A program made the translations under genes and the position numbers. From Polytrichum commune (taxonomy: Eukaryota > Streptophyta > Polytrichopsida > Polytrichales > Polytrichaceae), in contig OX485805.1 of the NCBI GenBank assembly GCA_950295325.1, positions 35,017,501 through 35,081,500 on the forward strand: 64,000 nucleotides of DNA, in the 5' to 3' direction. Position 1 is the first letter of the stretch. Each line of letters begins with the position of its first letter. The notes below the pieces were generated by a model, which had not been told where the DNA came from, made no database searches, and worked only from the letters and a program-made list of their open reading frames with translations. Positions 24,191 through 49,274 of the stretch are shown piece after piece.

Positions 24191-25060
24191 AATATCTTAA
24201 GATTTCAGTGCAGATTTTGTCCTTTTTTACACTGAATTCTAATTTGCAAAAAGATAAACTAAAAATTGCTATCACAGGTGGTTTGCATTAATGACAAACA
24301 CAAGGAGATCCTCCGAAATTCCCTCATACACATAAGGGAGATTCAAGCAAATTCCCTTGTAGGAATAGTCATGTAAACGGGATTCAAATTTTCCCTGTTA
24401 GACGTCTACATGGGAATTTGAATTTCCTTGGTACTAGTCAGGGAATGTTACATCACATAGGGAATTTGACTTTGATTGGGAAATTTCCCAATTTCTGTTG
24501 TATGCATGCATGTATGTATGTATGTACATATGTATATCAATTGTTTTAATGCAAGAATTATTTACCGTATATAGGAGTATTAATTTGGAGGTGACGCACA
24601 ACACGTTATTCCTGGCTTTTAACACTAAGTGCACCCCAATATCTTAATGAAGAATGAATTTTATTCGTATTTGGTACGGTTAATTCATAATGATTTTGAT
24701 AGTTGTTATCAGTTACACCACACCAGGGTTGAATAAAAGCATAAAATTCTCACAAATCATGTCCTTTGTAATCGTATCACAAATGCATGAAAGTAATGAA
24801 GCTATTTTGTCATATAAATTTGTGGTAGTTTTTTTTTGCAAGACTGCAAGATGGACGAGAAAACAAAATTCAATTCTATACATCACTCAAAAAATGATTG
24901 GGTAGGTAGTTAGGACTTCAGAAGTAATGTATACCACTATATAGTTGTTGTCAATATACATGGAGGATGAAATGGACGAGAGTGAATATGACCTTTGTGA
25001 TATGACCTTTCAATAATATTTCAAACAAGACGTGGTTCATAACTAATATACAAAAGGTTA
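24191..25060. other. Intergenic region with a small ATGT microsatellite
   Basis: AT-rich non-coding DNA. A (ATGC/ATGT)n microsatellite lies at about 24502-24535, and a threefold CCCTTGT / GGGAATTTG repeat lies around 24310-24480. The end of the CACTA-type relic to the right was not found. Confidence 0.5.
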
Positions 25061-25227
25061 GTGGAAAAGAATACCACAAAAATATTATTTGCACTGAAAA
25101 ATGAAACAATGAAACAATACAGAGAAGCTCACTATGTGAGTATCCACTCTATAGGCCTCTCATCCTTATCTTTCTTAATAATCACTATATCATTTGCAAT
25201 CTTCACTATAAAATGCCAGGATAATAA

Positions 25228-27463
25228 TTATGTTGATCCTATAGATATGTATAAATTATGCCTTCCTCGTATACTAGATAGCCAAGTAACAAGAACTTGC
25301 CCAACTAATGAGTCTTGCGACTTAATGGAATGCAAATCAATGTCACAATTCTGTGTGCCTTGTGGTTGTTGACCACAACGTTGGCACCTACTAGACTTGG
25401 ACATTGACCTTGTTGTTTGGCATCTAATTAAGTCAAAGTCTACCACTTCGGGAATATCAATATTGTTTGTATCACTTTCAGTTGTGGAATTCTCTTCACC
25501 CGATATTTGTGAATTGGTTTCTATATTCTGCAATAATTCTTTTTCACAAGTTAGAAGCTTTACATCTGTCACTATAACTAGCTTTACACCATGCACACTT
25601 CTGGCCAAAACAACATCATCTACAAGTCGGTAGGGGGGTTGAACAACCAGGTCCCCCCAATTGTAATAAATGTCGTCTTGGAAAAACATCTTCGTACTCA
25701 AATGCTACTAGATAGCCATTTCTGAGGCCTTCCCTTGACATGTCTGAGAAAGACAAGAACTTGTATAAAAAATTTCTTACCAACCGCACATCATTGTCTC
25801 TCCAATTTCCCGGATTTGGTTTCAGCAGACATATGTTGGTTAGGCTATGTTTATTTGGAGCATCATCTTATCCATGTGTTATTTGCTAGAAATATTATCC
25901 TTAAAAAAAACATCAATACTTCCATTACATTGGTGTATGAAATTTTTTGAAATCTTACACTTCCAAGTCCAGTCATGATTTTGATAGTCCTTCTCTGGCT
26001 TGACCACAACAAAATCTCCCGGACGATATGGTTTGCTAGATAGTATAATGTATGAGACATTGAAAATATGGTTGTTAAATATCACATGATTATCATCTGT
26101 AAGATGACCAAAACTTCTCCAAAACCGCTTCAAATAAGTTTCCACGTTTTTCGTCATTTTTTTCATAAGTCCCTCCTTTCGGCCAACACTTATTCCTTTC
26201 AAATAAGCTGCTTATATACACGGGCACGATGTTGGTAAAATTATGAGAATGCTTCACAAATACTTTGTTTTTTTCTGACTATGAGCTTGAAATACTTCAT
26301 TTTCATGCCAACTACAATAATTATGTTCATGCAATTGTTTACCATAGGGGGTCAGTAAGTGGACATGTAGCTCATTTAGAGCCCGTTGTGGTGGATACAA
26401 ATTATCTTGATCTACTTGAATTTGTTTGAAAACTTTTAAAAACCAAACCCGAGCATAAAAGAAAGTATATGTAACTTCGCTTCTCTTTTTATTGGATGAT
26501 ACATTTACATAATTTGACACCTCACGTTTATATCCGTAGCACCAAAATATGTCGTGACAGCCATGACGTAATATATCCTTAAACAAATCTTCAATCCCTG
26601 AAAACCAAGAGACAATACCATCCATGCTTATATTAGATGTCTAATTGTATTTGATGTATTACATGCCCCCATAATTTGAAAATTTTAATCGTAAAACCAG
26701 AAAAACAAACATGCATTCGTTTAGTGACTGCATATCAGGATAGTCAAAATAACCGCAATGGGAAAACGAGTACATTTTTTTTTAACAATGTTCTTTGCTA
26801 GTGATATGAGCAACATTTATGCAAATAAAACATAACATATTTCATCATTTCATTTAGACACTTACTGGAAACATGTTCCAGGGGAGACGAGTTAGAACCC
26901 AACGCTTCCTCCATCTTGATCCTCCATGTAGCTAATAATTCACGTGCTATGAATATACTATCTTGTGTCCACCCGTAAGTACGAGAATGAGAATAAAATA
27001 ACCTTTCTACTTCAAGAAGAATCATCCCAATAACCCCTATGAAATGGCTTTCATTCAATCCAGCACTATCTAAAACATGAGGTAAACACCATCTTATAAA
27101 AATGGTATATTCTTCAGCTTTCCAGTAGCCCAATCGGGAGTTTGGATTATGAGGCCATCTACTTCCTAAATCTCCAGGTCTAAGTTTTGTAATCATTTCC
27201 AAAGCCTCTTCGAGAATATATTTGTTTGATTCAAATACTTTGAGGACAAGGATTTCCACAAACTTTTTGAATACACACAATGCCAATATATGCATGGTGT
27301 CAAAAACAAGATCCTTGGGAAGATCAAAACGGTACAAATGGTATAATTTCCATAAAGGGGACCCACCTAAAATTGGACTAGGACTTGTAATTTCTTGCAT
27401 TAAATTTCGTGATATAAGGGAGAGAAATGTGACAATAAGGAGTGAGATTTGAACTACGAACAT
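25228..27463 (-). pseudogene. CACTA-type (TNP2-like) transposase relic
   Basis: Read on the minus strand. The first part (27463 to about 26873) contains SPLWKLYHLYRFDLPKDLVF then DTMHIL, followed by RPGDLGSRWP and GYWKAEEYTIFIRWCLPHVL. These match the layout of CACTA-type transposases (the transposase_21 end, then the region with DxMH and KAxEW). A GT-AG intron (donor GTAAGT near 26872, acceptor near 26601) joins in phase to ILRHGCHDIFWCYGYKRE then NKKRSEV, the conserved FWCxxxxR...N block. Farther on, 26202-25879 and 25701-25228 hold frames (GDFVVVKPEKDY; a CxxCGQQ cluster) that could be its C-terminal part, separated by stops. MITE family M ends lie just outside its 5' end. It is probably inactive. 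Confidence 0.65.
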
Positions 27464-27479
27464 CCATTCCCTAGGGTTT

Positions 27480-27545
27480 TGGAATATTAGAGAGTGTGTG
27501 ACATTATGGAGGTTGATATTACGGAATTAGGGTGCATTTATAACA
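27480..27545. repeat. MITE family M terminus beside the CACTA-type relic
   Basis: TTCCCTAGGGTTTTGGAATA, followed by GTGACATTATGGAGG and GATATTACGGAATTAGGG, matches the right end of family M copies (34095-34173 and 34920-35015). It may be the real end of the larger transposase-bearing element or a separate insertion. Confidence 0.5.
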
Positions 27546-27934
27546 GAAGCCAACCCTTGCCATTTGGTTTTCATTATCTCAACATAAACACTTCTCCAAA
27601 TCAAATGTGAAAAGGTGGGGGACTACAATTGCAAAAGGTGGGCTTAGCGGAAAGGTCCAAGTCCCTGGCTCCTTCCGAAAGGAGGGCATGCAAGGAAGAA
27701 AAGGTTATTTGTTTTTGGTGGGCAACCTCTTTGGGGGAGTGGATGTAGAGTGGGTCAGAGAGCAAGCTCTAGGGGCAATCAAGCGGGAATAGAGTTCCCA
27801 CTTTAAATAACATAGAAATCCCTTGACTCCTACTGAAATATGGGCCATCCAAGGAGGGGTGTGGAATCCGGGCTCCGGATCTAGATGTAGGGTCAAGTTT
27901 GATTGACTTTTTTGAGTTTGGGCAACCCATTTGT

Positions 27935-29050
27935 AGTTAGGGTTTTGCTATCACTTGAAACTAACCCAAGGGAAACAAACCAGGGCACTAGGTCTTAGAG
28001 AAGACTGAGCTAGTGTCTACAAGGATTACTGTCACGTTGGGTTAAGGTGTCTAATAGCAATTTATGTCTTTTACGCCTTCATTCCTTCTTAATTAGATTT
28101 AGTTCATGCTCTTATGGTTCATTGGTGCCTTATTTGTTGTGTGTGATTCAATCTTGTGTGTGTGGACTCCTATCACTCTAATTCCATCCTTTATGTCAGT
28201 TGTGAAGCTCATGCACTTGGAAAATAGTCAATGGCTCGTAGTTAGGACAAAGTTTATGTGATGTCTATTGAGTAACTACATAGTCTAGAATTGCCATGAA
28301 TTATACTTGCAATAATCTCAAACCTATGATTTTTTATTTAACTTACAACCATCATGCAATTCTTCATAATCGTAGTCACCACCTTCATCTTCAAGAAGTT
28401 CTTGCAACTCATCTCAAGAATAACCCACATTGATCAAAAATTTGGCCCACAATTGTGTTTCAACTAGTGTGTTGCACATAACTTGGACTATGTTAGTGAC
28501 ATTCAATATGACTCATTTTTTTGTTTTTCTCCCTTCAAACCTTGTGAATATTTCTAATTTGTGTCATTTTGTATATTTCTTGAGTTTTTTGAGCATGTTC
28601 ATTTTTCTTAGCTTTAGTAGCGCAACATGCATGTGAATGATGTTCATTGCTCATTTCCATCATAACAATCTCATTAAAACAATGTGCCAATGTACAAGCC
28701 TATGCATTGTAAACAAATTTCACACATGCATGTTAATTAAGAGAGTTGTTTATTTAAAGCAATCCAAGCCATCCTCAAACATTGATACACTGTAGTAAAC
28801 ATGACTTCAACTATTTTGTTAATATGATGTAACATAAGAAAGTCCGTAGTTAAGGTTTTGCTATCATTCCAAACTAAACCAAGGAAAACAACCCATGGTG
28901 CAAGATCTCAAGGAAAAGTGAGCTAGTGTCTATAAGGATTAATGTCACGTTAAATTGAGGTTTCTAATGAAATCTATGTCTTTTAATTCTTCATTCCTTC
29001 TTCATTGGGTTTATTTCACATTCTTATGATTCTTTGGTGTTATCAATTTA
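27935..29050. repeat. Pair of direct repeats, about 915 bp apart
   Basis: 27935-28140 and 28850-29045 share long stretches: GGTTTTGCTATCA, GTGAGCTAGTGTCTA then AGGATTA.TGTCACGTT, and ATCTATGTCTTTTA-like sequence followed by CATTCCTTCTT. A third, weaker copy lies at about 22490-22620. They may be remnants of retrotransposon LTRs belonging to the gypsy fragment just to the right. No coding sequence lies between them. Confidence 0.5.
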
Positions 29051-29762
29051 GCGCAGGCTATAATTAATTTCTCTATCAAAATGTACTTCTTCCAACCTTG
29101 GTTCCTAATGTGACACTTCGACTCTTCACTCCACCATGTTCATTTCACAAATTGGGGGTATGGCTTATCATTGTTTCCTCAAGCGGCGTCTCTCGCCTTT
29201 ATGTATTCCAATCATTGGATTCTCTTTATCTATTATCTTTGCACTTTGAATCTCTTTACTCATTGTACTCATAAGCAAGCCCGAACATACATCTAATGAA
29301 ATACTCATGCATTCACATTGTCATTCCACACCAACACTTCACCACAATTACACATTGTGTTTAACATCAACCCTTCTTGCCGTAACTTCTCAATTATGAT
29401 TCTATGTATTTGTGTTCATCCCCTATAATAGGCGACAATGATAACTACTCTAATTTCTATCTTTTATGTCTATCTATCTCTAACTCTATTGCCGATAGCA
29501 TGTCTTTATGGCTATAGTCTTAGCAAACTTAATAAGAAGTATTGTCGTCTTCAGACGATAGTTTTCTTATCCCCTTGGAGCTTCAAGTAGTACCTCTGAA
29601 TCGTAGTGCATCAAGACAAATATAGTCAAGACCACCACTAATTTAAGCGAGCCATGGGATCTGTATCTGTACCATGCTCCATGCCAATTGGCAGGGTGAA
29701 ACAAGTTAATAATAATACCCTGTTTACAGGATCTTGTGCAAGCCTGAAAGAACAGAAGCCGC

Positions 29763-30205
29763 CTACCCCGAAGATACCTTCCGCCTCAACCGTTTTTGCG
29801 CAGCTGGGGCTTCGCGGTCACGCTTAACATCATGGCGTGTGAGCCTGTCTTCCGACTTTGCTACTGCATCCCCGTACTCCTTGAGGACTTCTACACTCAA
29901 GTTGCATTCGGGCTCCCATGAATTATGCTCAAGTGCATATCCGAGCCATTTAATAAGATAGAATTTCTTGGGGCGAGAATGAGACCCTCTATCTTCGTGT
30001 GAAAGCACTCGTTCTACTTCATAAGATGCATCTTCCTCAAAGACTGGCGGAGGGGGAGGCTGTACCCTGCCATCGGCCACATAAGGCCTAAGAAGTGACA
30101 CATGAAAGACATCGTGGATCTTAAATGTATCTGGCAGTTGCACGCGGTATGCTACAACCCCTATCCTTTGAACTATCCGAAATGGGCCAATCCACCTTGG
30201 TAAAA
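29763..30205 (-). pseudogene. Ty3/gypsy (chromovirus) integrase end with chromodomain, fragment
   Basis: On the minus strand the sequence starts abruptly at PRWIGPFRIVQRIG and continues VAYRVQLPDTFKIHDVFHVS then LLRPY, the classic C-terminal integrase motif. A proline run follows, then a chromodomain (YEVERVLSHEDR, YLIKWLGY, NSWEPECNL) and a basic tail ending at 29763. Protease, reverse transcriptase and most of the integrase are absent, so this is a 3' remnant of a chromodomain-bearing LTR retrotransposon. Confidence 0.9.
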
Positions 30206-30494
30206 ACTAGTTTAACCTCTGAAACCACCTTTTCAAGACTATAGCGTCTCACCAACTCATTTGAGAATGTTTTTTATCTACTAGTTCATCAACTTTATCA
30301 TCTATGAAGTATTTTCCTACAAACTACAAGTCTATGGCCAAAAAAATTGTACTACAAGGTCATTGATGAAAATTTCTCAATGGCTACTAATCAATAACGT
30401 CAACCTTTGTTACATCGTGGACCGCAACTTTGCAGCTTTAATCACACCAACATTTAGCAAACTTGTGTGTGTATTTTGGTACATTAATTAAGGA

Positions 30495-44431
<13,937 letters not shown>

Positions 44432-45507
44432 TCTGACTTTTGGGTCTAGAATTCTTTAGGATTCTCTCCACCCGAAAGATAGAAATATAGATAGATAGCT
44501 AGATACGCAGGTGTCACGAACAAGCGAGCTTAAATGAAAGTCTTATCACTGATCTGCGTGCTCCCGTGACCTTGTAATGGCGAGTTCTTACTTGACTATA
44601 TATTAATACAGAATCGACTGAAGATTGATCATAGGTTCAACGTCGGCGACAACATGTTGAGTGTCCAAACTAAATTTACTTGAGCTTGCATTCCAACAAA
44701 TAAACTATTCGGACTCTCTACAACACCCAACGATGATGAAGACAAGTATGAACTCGGGCTAGGGTCATCAACTGCGTAAGCAAATAAAAGCGTTTCTAAA
44801 ACATTCACACCAATCTCTAGTGGGCATCATCACCTCGACCTTAATCCCCCCTAGCCTCTCTTCTTACAAAGACTTACCGGATCTGCTATATACAAAACTA
44901 CCTACAACGACCTGGCTAATATATACTATAAGCTGCCTATGAACTCAAACAGCGGATTTTAAGTTTACATTCCTGTCTCGGGGTTCTAGAGCTCGAAGAA
45001 GGTGGTAGGAAACCACGACGGATGTGTATAGGAGTCGCCCATGTCGCTTCATACACAAGTTTTTTTTGGGGGGGGGGGACCAGGTTTTGACCTCGGTTGA
45101 CTCTCGAGTCTCCGGAGTCTGAGTCTCCTTCCTTTTGTTGGGATTCATGTCGGGGTTCTTGTATAAAAGTATGGTACGTACCTTTCTACGGAACACCTAC
45201 CATGTTTGGCGTTACATGAGATTTCTTCCTCAAAGTTGCAGAAATACTTAGACCGTAAGAAGAGTACTGTAACTTATATATAAATCATGAGGTCGTGTGT
45301 GGCCAGCTCTCCCGACTGACAAAATCAGTACTTTGTGGGCTGTGGCAGTCCCAAAGCCCTCTTTACACAATGTCCGGGGAGATTTCTGGGCATGATCCGG
45401 TCAAAATCATTGTGTTTCCCGAGTCAGTCCAGTTACATGTTGTGGTCTTTCGGTCGTTCTTTACGAATTTGAGGTGTATTCTGTAGGTTCCTGTAGAATG
45501 ATGGATA
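44432..45507. other. Upstream region of the receptor kinase
   Basis: No gene recognised. A short T/G homopolymer junction (TTTTTTTTGG then a G run) lies at about 45061-45079. This 1.1-kb stretch should contain the receptor-kinase promoter; no convincing TATA box or element could be assigned. Confidence 0.5.
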
Positions 45508-46055
45508 CAGTAATCTCCCGCTTAAGTACGCACCGTTTAAGTTCACATCCCAGTTAAGTGCGCAAATTTTTTGGAAAAAAACCAGGGTTCGTATTTTATT
45601 GTTTGAACATGTCATGCAAAATCATTTTCCGTGAATGCATGAATTTTGTACACTTGACATTTCAATTGTAAACAAAACGTTGTTAACAAACGCCTCAAAC
45701 GGCATAAATGTAAGTTTGTTAACGTGTTATTGAAACGTCTCAAACGGCCGTTGCAATTCATCATACATTTGTTTAGCTTCCGTTTGAACACCGGAGCAAA
45801 GCAATTGGTCGTCGATGTTGAGGATAGTGTTGTGTAGACTTCAAAGCCTTTGAAGTCGGTGGCACTTTCAGATTCAACAAATGTCTCGATAAGCTGGATT
45901 TCGGTCAAGCGGGTTGCCTCAGGTTTCATCCGCTTCCCATTGCGGTTCATCGAATCAAAGGGTGTAGAAAGCGATATGAGTAAAGTACGCACCTACCAAC
46001 TAAGTGCGCACCAACAACTCCGGTTCAAAGTGTGTACTTAAGCGGGAGATTACTG
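45508..46055. mobile_element. Tigger/pogo-like MITE, 548 bp
   Basis: The ends share 22 bp, beginning CAGTAATCTCCCGCTTAAG. The CAGT start with CCG..TAAGT..GC is the general shape of Tigger ends. TA precedes the left end; the right flank reads TTA, so the duplication is imperfect. A second layer of AAGT.CGCACC repeats lies inside each end. A 126-residue minus-strand frame (45612-45992) has no transposase motif I can confirm. Confidence 0.75.
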
Positions 46056-46149
46056 TTATTGTCTTGAAGTCTTGAACTTCAACCGGTTATTTCTCAAACT
46101 CAACCCAATTCATATGTAACTAGCGGTCGGTTCTCCACATTCATTGATT

Positions 46150-46566
46150 TGAGATAAGGTAGATGTGCTTAATACGGTTACTAATCCTTAATCGGATTAT
46201 GTTTTGTTGATGAATAAGATATTCATATGAGCTCCAAAAATTCTGAGGAAAATAGCAACGTCCTTGATTTGGATTTGTTCATCATCTTGTACTAGTCACG
46301 TGTTTCATATCCTAGGAGAAGTGGAATAGTTGGGAAAAGAATTATTAATAATAAGAATTATTATGATCGGAGACCCATCTATCTTAAGTGGGCTAAAATG
46401 TTTAGCACTCCCAAAGTAAGTGGTGAGTGCTTGATGAGTACAGAGATGATAAGCAAATCCAAATTCAGGCCGTATCCATTTTCCTTGTAATATATAATGT
46501 GGAGCTCATAGGAATGTCTTGTTCACTTTTAATGTCAAGATTCTTTTTCTTTGAATAGTCACATAA
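46150..46566. repeat. Dispersed repeat, family R, second copy
   Basis: It shares GATATTCATATGAGCTCCAAA, CACGTGTTTCAT and GAGAAGTGG with the repeat at 5460-5590. It lies directly beside the hairpin MITE. Confidence 0.5.
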
Positions 46567-47083
46567 GGGCATCTGTAGTGGATCTAGGTAAAGCTCACTG
46601 CAAACCAAAACCTATCTTTTGACTGACCTAAAATTAGAAACTGAAATTACCATCATTAGAAGCACACCTAAATAAACGTGAGATATTTCTCAAGAAAAAA
46701 GAATTGTAAAAATTTGACGTAGGTGAAATCCCTCATTGAAAACACCACATTTTCAAAATTTAGAGGGAGTACACCAAATCTTGCTTAAAAATGGAAAGAT
46801 CCTCCCACACTCCCTCCAAATTTTTGACATTTAGAGGGAGTGTGGGAGGATCTTTCCATTTTTAAGCAAGATTTGGTGCACTCCCTCTAAATTTTGAAAA
46901 TGTGGTGTTTTCAATGAGGGATTTCACCTACGTCAAATTTTTACAATTCTTTTTTCTTGAGAAATATCTCACGTTTATTTAGGTGTGCTTCTAATGATGG
47001 TAATTTCAGTTTCTAATTTTAGGTCAGTCAAAAGATAGGTTTTGGTTTGCAGTGAGCTTTACCTAGATCCACTACAGATGCCC
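46567..47083. mobile_element. Harbinger-type hairpin MITE, 517 bp, nearly perfect palindrome, TAA duplication
   Basis: Two arms of about 250 bp, starting GGGCATCTGTAGTGGATC, pair almost base for base around a 17-nt centre (near 46817-46833). I found a single mismatch (AGTACACC against AGTGCACC). TAA flanks both ends (46564-46566 and 47084-47086), as in PIF/Harbinger (Tourist) elements. The near-identity of the arms implies a recent origin or a mechanism that keeps them equal. A transcript would fold into a very long double-stranded RNA. Confidence 0.93.
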
Positions 47084-47522
47084 TAAGTCATCCCAAATTT
47101 GTTGGACTATTGAACCTTTAATAGGTAGCAAAATTTGAGCTTGTAGATCAATTACTTTGAAACCATGTCTTTCTAGTGTCTGTTTCTTAGATGTAAACCT
47201 AACTACCCACCATTCAAATATAGGTATCCGATTAAGATAGGGAACCAAATGAGGCCTCACTTTAAGTAGACTTGGTGTGAATTCAAGTGGGCTACTAAAC
47301 TGCTATTTTGGGGAGATTGGGTGTTGCAATCTCTAAAGTTGTCATTAAAAGCTCAAACTATTCACAGTTGTACCAATTTTCCAAACTTTGAATATTAATT
47401 TTGAGTGGGTGTAAAATGGTCATGCATAAAGTGTGATTATCTACGAAGGGGGGCATTTAATTATCCTTACTTTTAAAGTTTCAATTTGCCATTGCATGGT
47501 CTACGTGACACTTTGTATAGGA

Positions 47523-47743
47523 GGGAGTGAATTATTGCATACAGCCTCATCCATCTAACATAAAAAAATTTGACTTCTTATAGATTATCAATTCATCTCA
47601 AATGACTTGGACTAATATAATTGGGGATCTTTAAGATGGATTCTGGTGTCAATTAGACTTGAAATAGTAGCATTTGGAATGCATATTATTTTAGGACTTT
47701 AATGATGGATAAATGGGAGCTACGCTTGTATGCAATAATTCCC
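47523..47743. mobile_element. 221-bp MITE, family G
   Basis: Inverted ends GGGA(G)TGAATTATTGCATAC. A second, more diverged copy lies at 62950-63175, sharing CCTCATCCATC.AACATAAAA and ending TATGCAATAATTCCC. Confidence 0.7.
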
Positions 47744-48099
47744 ATTTGCACAAGCCAATGTATAATAACTCACCTTAACAAGTATTAAAATCAATTTTCA
47801 ATTGGTCAATATGATCCATAAACTATATATAACATAACCTATAATATCACCCTAACATTACCCACCTAAGACTCTTTATAGTGAGCATGACCCTTGATGC
47901 TCTTGCCACCCCGCACTGCTGCATAGCTCGCCTGCACGCCCGTCGCATTTGTGTTAAGGGAGGAAAAGGTAGGTTGGCACTAAGGACAGCTAGCTCAGAC
48001 ATCGCATCAAACAATTATTAGTAAGTAAATCTAAGGTGAGGTATACATGACAACTAGAGGCAAGGAGTTTAGGATTTTTTAAAGTAGCATTTTGAAGAC

Positions 48100-48676
48100 A
48101 CTTAAGGTATTTGGCAAGAGAATAGAAGTAGTAGAAGGAGCACCATTAGTGTAGAGTAAGAGAGGCAAACCACAAACCACACTAGAGAAGGAGGAGGACA
48201 TTTTAGCACTAATCCATAGGTTATGGATAGAGTCCTTGTAATATATCCCCTTGGAGAGTGTAACACGCTAGTAGTGTGAACAAGGCTATTATGGAGCCAT
48301 AGTACCACTAGTAGTGTGAGCAAGGCTATCAAGGAGCCTTAGTGTAACATGGGCCATTATTGGTACATGTTGACTAGAACTAAGATAACGGTAGTCTAGA
48401 AAGATTTTAAAGTAAAAGCATAGAGTAGAGTTCATTATAGTTGCTAATAATGAACATGCTTTTATTTTGGTTAAATTTAACACAATCGGGGATGGTGGGG
48501 ACTCGGGAGGTATATAAAGGGCTCTTGTGCAAGAGTAAGGGTTCGTTTATCTTATCTCGTAGTTGGGTGGTTCGTGCCATAAGACACTTAAAGAGTTCTC
48601 AATAGTTTAAGCTAGGCTAGCTTGTTATAATAATTCTTAGTAGTTTGCTAGTAGTGTGAACATGGAGGTTTCTGGT
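48100..48676. repeat. Possible solo LTR or retrotransposon remnant
   Basis: Three copies of CTAGTAGTGTGARCA (near 48268, 48307 and 48649) and a good TATA box (GGTATATAAAGGGCTC, about 48510) look like LTR regulatory DNA. A piggyBac-like MITE has inserted at its right end. No LTR pair or coding region was found, so this is a suggestion only. Confidence 0.35.
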
Positions 48677-48679
48677 TAA

Positions 48680-49270
48680 CCCCTAAAGGACCGTAAGGCC
48701 CCCAGGGGGCTTTTGATTGTAGAAAAGTGTAAATTGGATGAGATTGTTCCAAAGAAGCCCAAATTTGCGGGGAGAGGACCCTGGTTGTTTTTGCAAGATG
48801 GATCCAATGGTCTTTTCCGATCAGAAAATGATGAAGGATTGGATTTTTGGCGAATTCTTTGAGTTTTCAGTTTTTGGGCCCAATCTCATTGCTTGGAGAC
48901 TTCAGAGTCCCATATCTTTTTTTGCACACCTCAGAATTTGACGAAAAACATTCCACATGAGGGTCATAATGTTTTTTACGCGTGGTAAAAATTTCAGATG
49001 TTTTGGAGCACTTCTAAGCAATCTGATTCCAACATAAGTACGAAGTACCCCCTGCCCGAACAATTTCCATCAATCTTCTCAACGGTGGCAATTTCTCAAA
49101 AATTGTGCGATCTTGTTGATCTTTTTTTCATAAACAAGCTATGTAAGTCTTCTTCAGTTTCAACGGTGCCGATCGTGAAAATTACCCCACACTAATAAGA
49201 AAGTGAGCTTGCTACAAGAGCTAATCAAGAAAACATGACCTAAGCTAAAACACCCCTGGTCCTTTAGGGG
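48680..49270. mobile_element. piggyBac-like MITE, 591 bp, TTAA duplication
   Basis: The 13-bp inverted ends CCCCTAAAGGACC lie directly inside TTAA on both sides (48676-48679 and 49271-49274). TTAA target sites and CCC(Y)T-type tips are the hallmark of piggyBac. Just inside the left end is a short palindrome, GCCCCCAGGGGGC. The interior has no transposase, so mobilisation would need an autonomous relative elsewhere. Confidence 0.75.
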
Positions 49271-49274
49271 TTAA

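Noticed and set aside
25061-25372. 103-aa plus-strand frame with hydrophobic stretch and C-terminal cysteines (possible secreted peptide)
   Set aside because: It overlaps antisense the C-terminal frame of the CACTA-type relic, and its cysteines mirror the CxxC region of that frame; no independent support for a gene.
45612-45992. 126-aa minus-strand frame as a Tigger transposase
   Set aside because: It lies within the Tigger-like TIRs but I can see no DDE or helix-turn-helix motif; left as non-coding interior.
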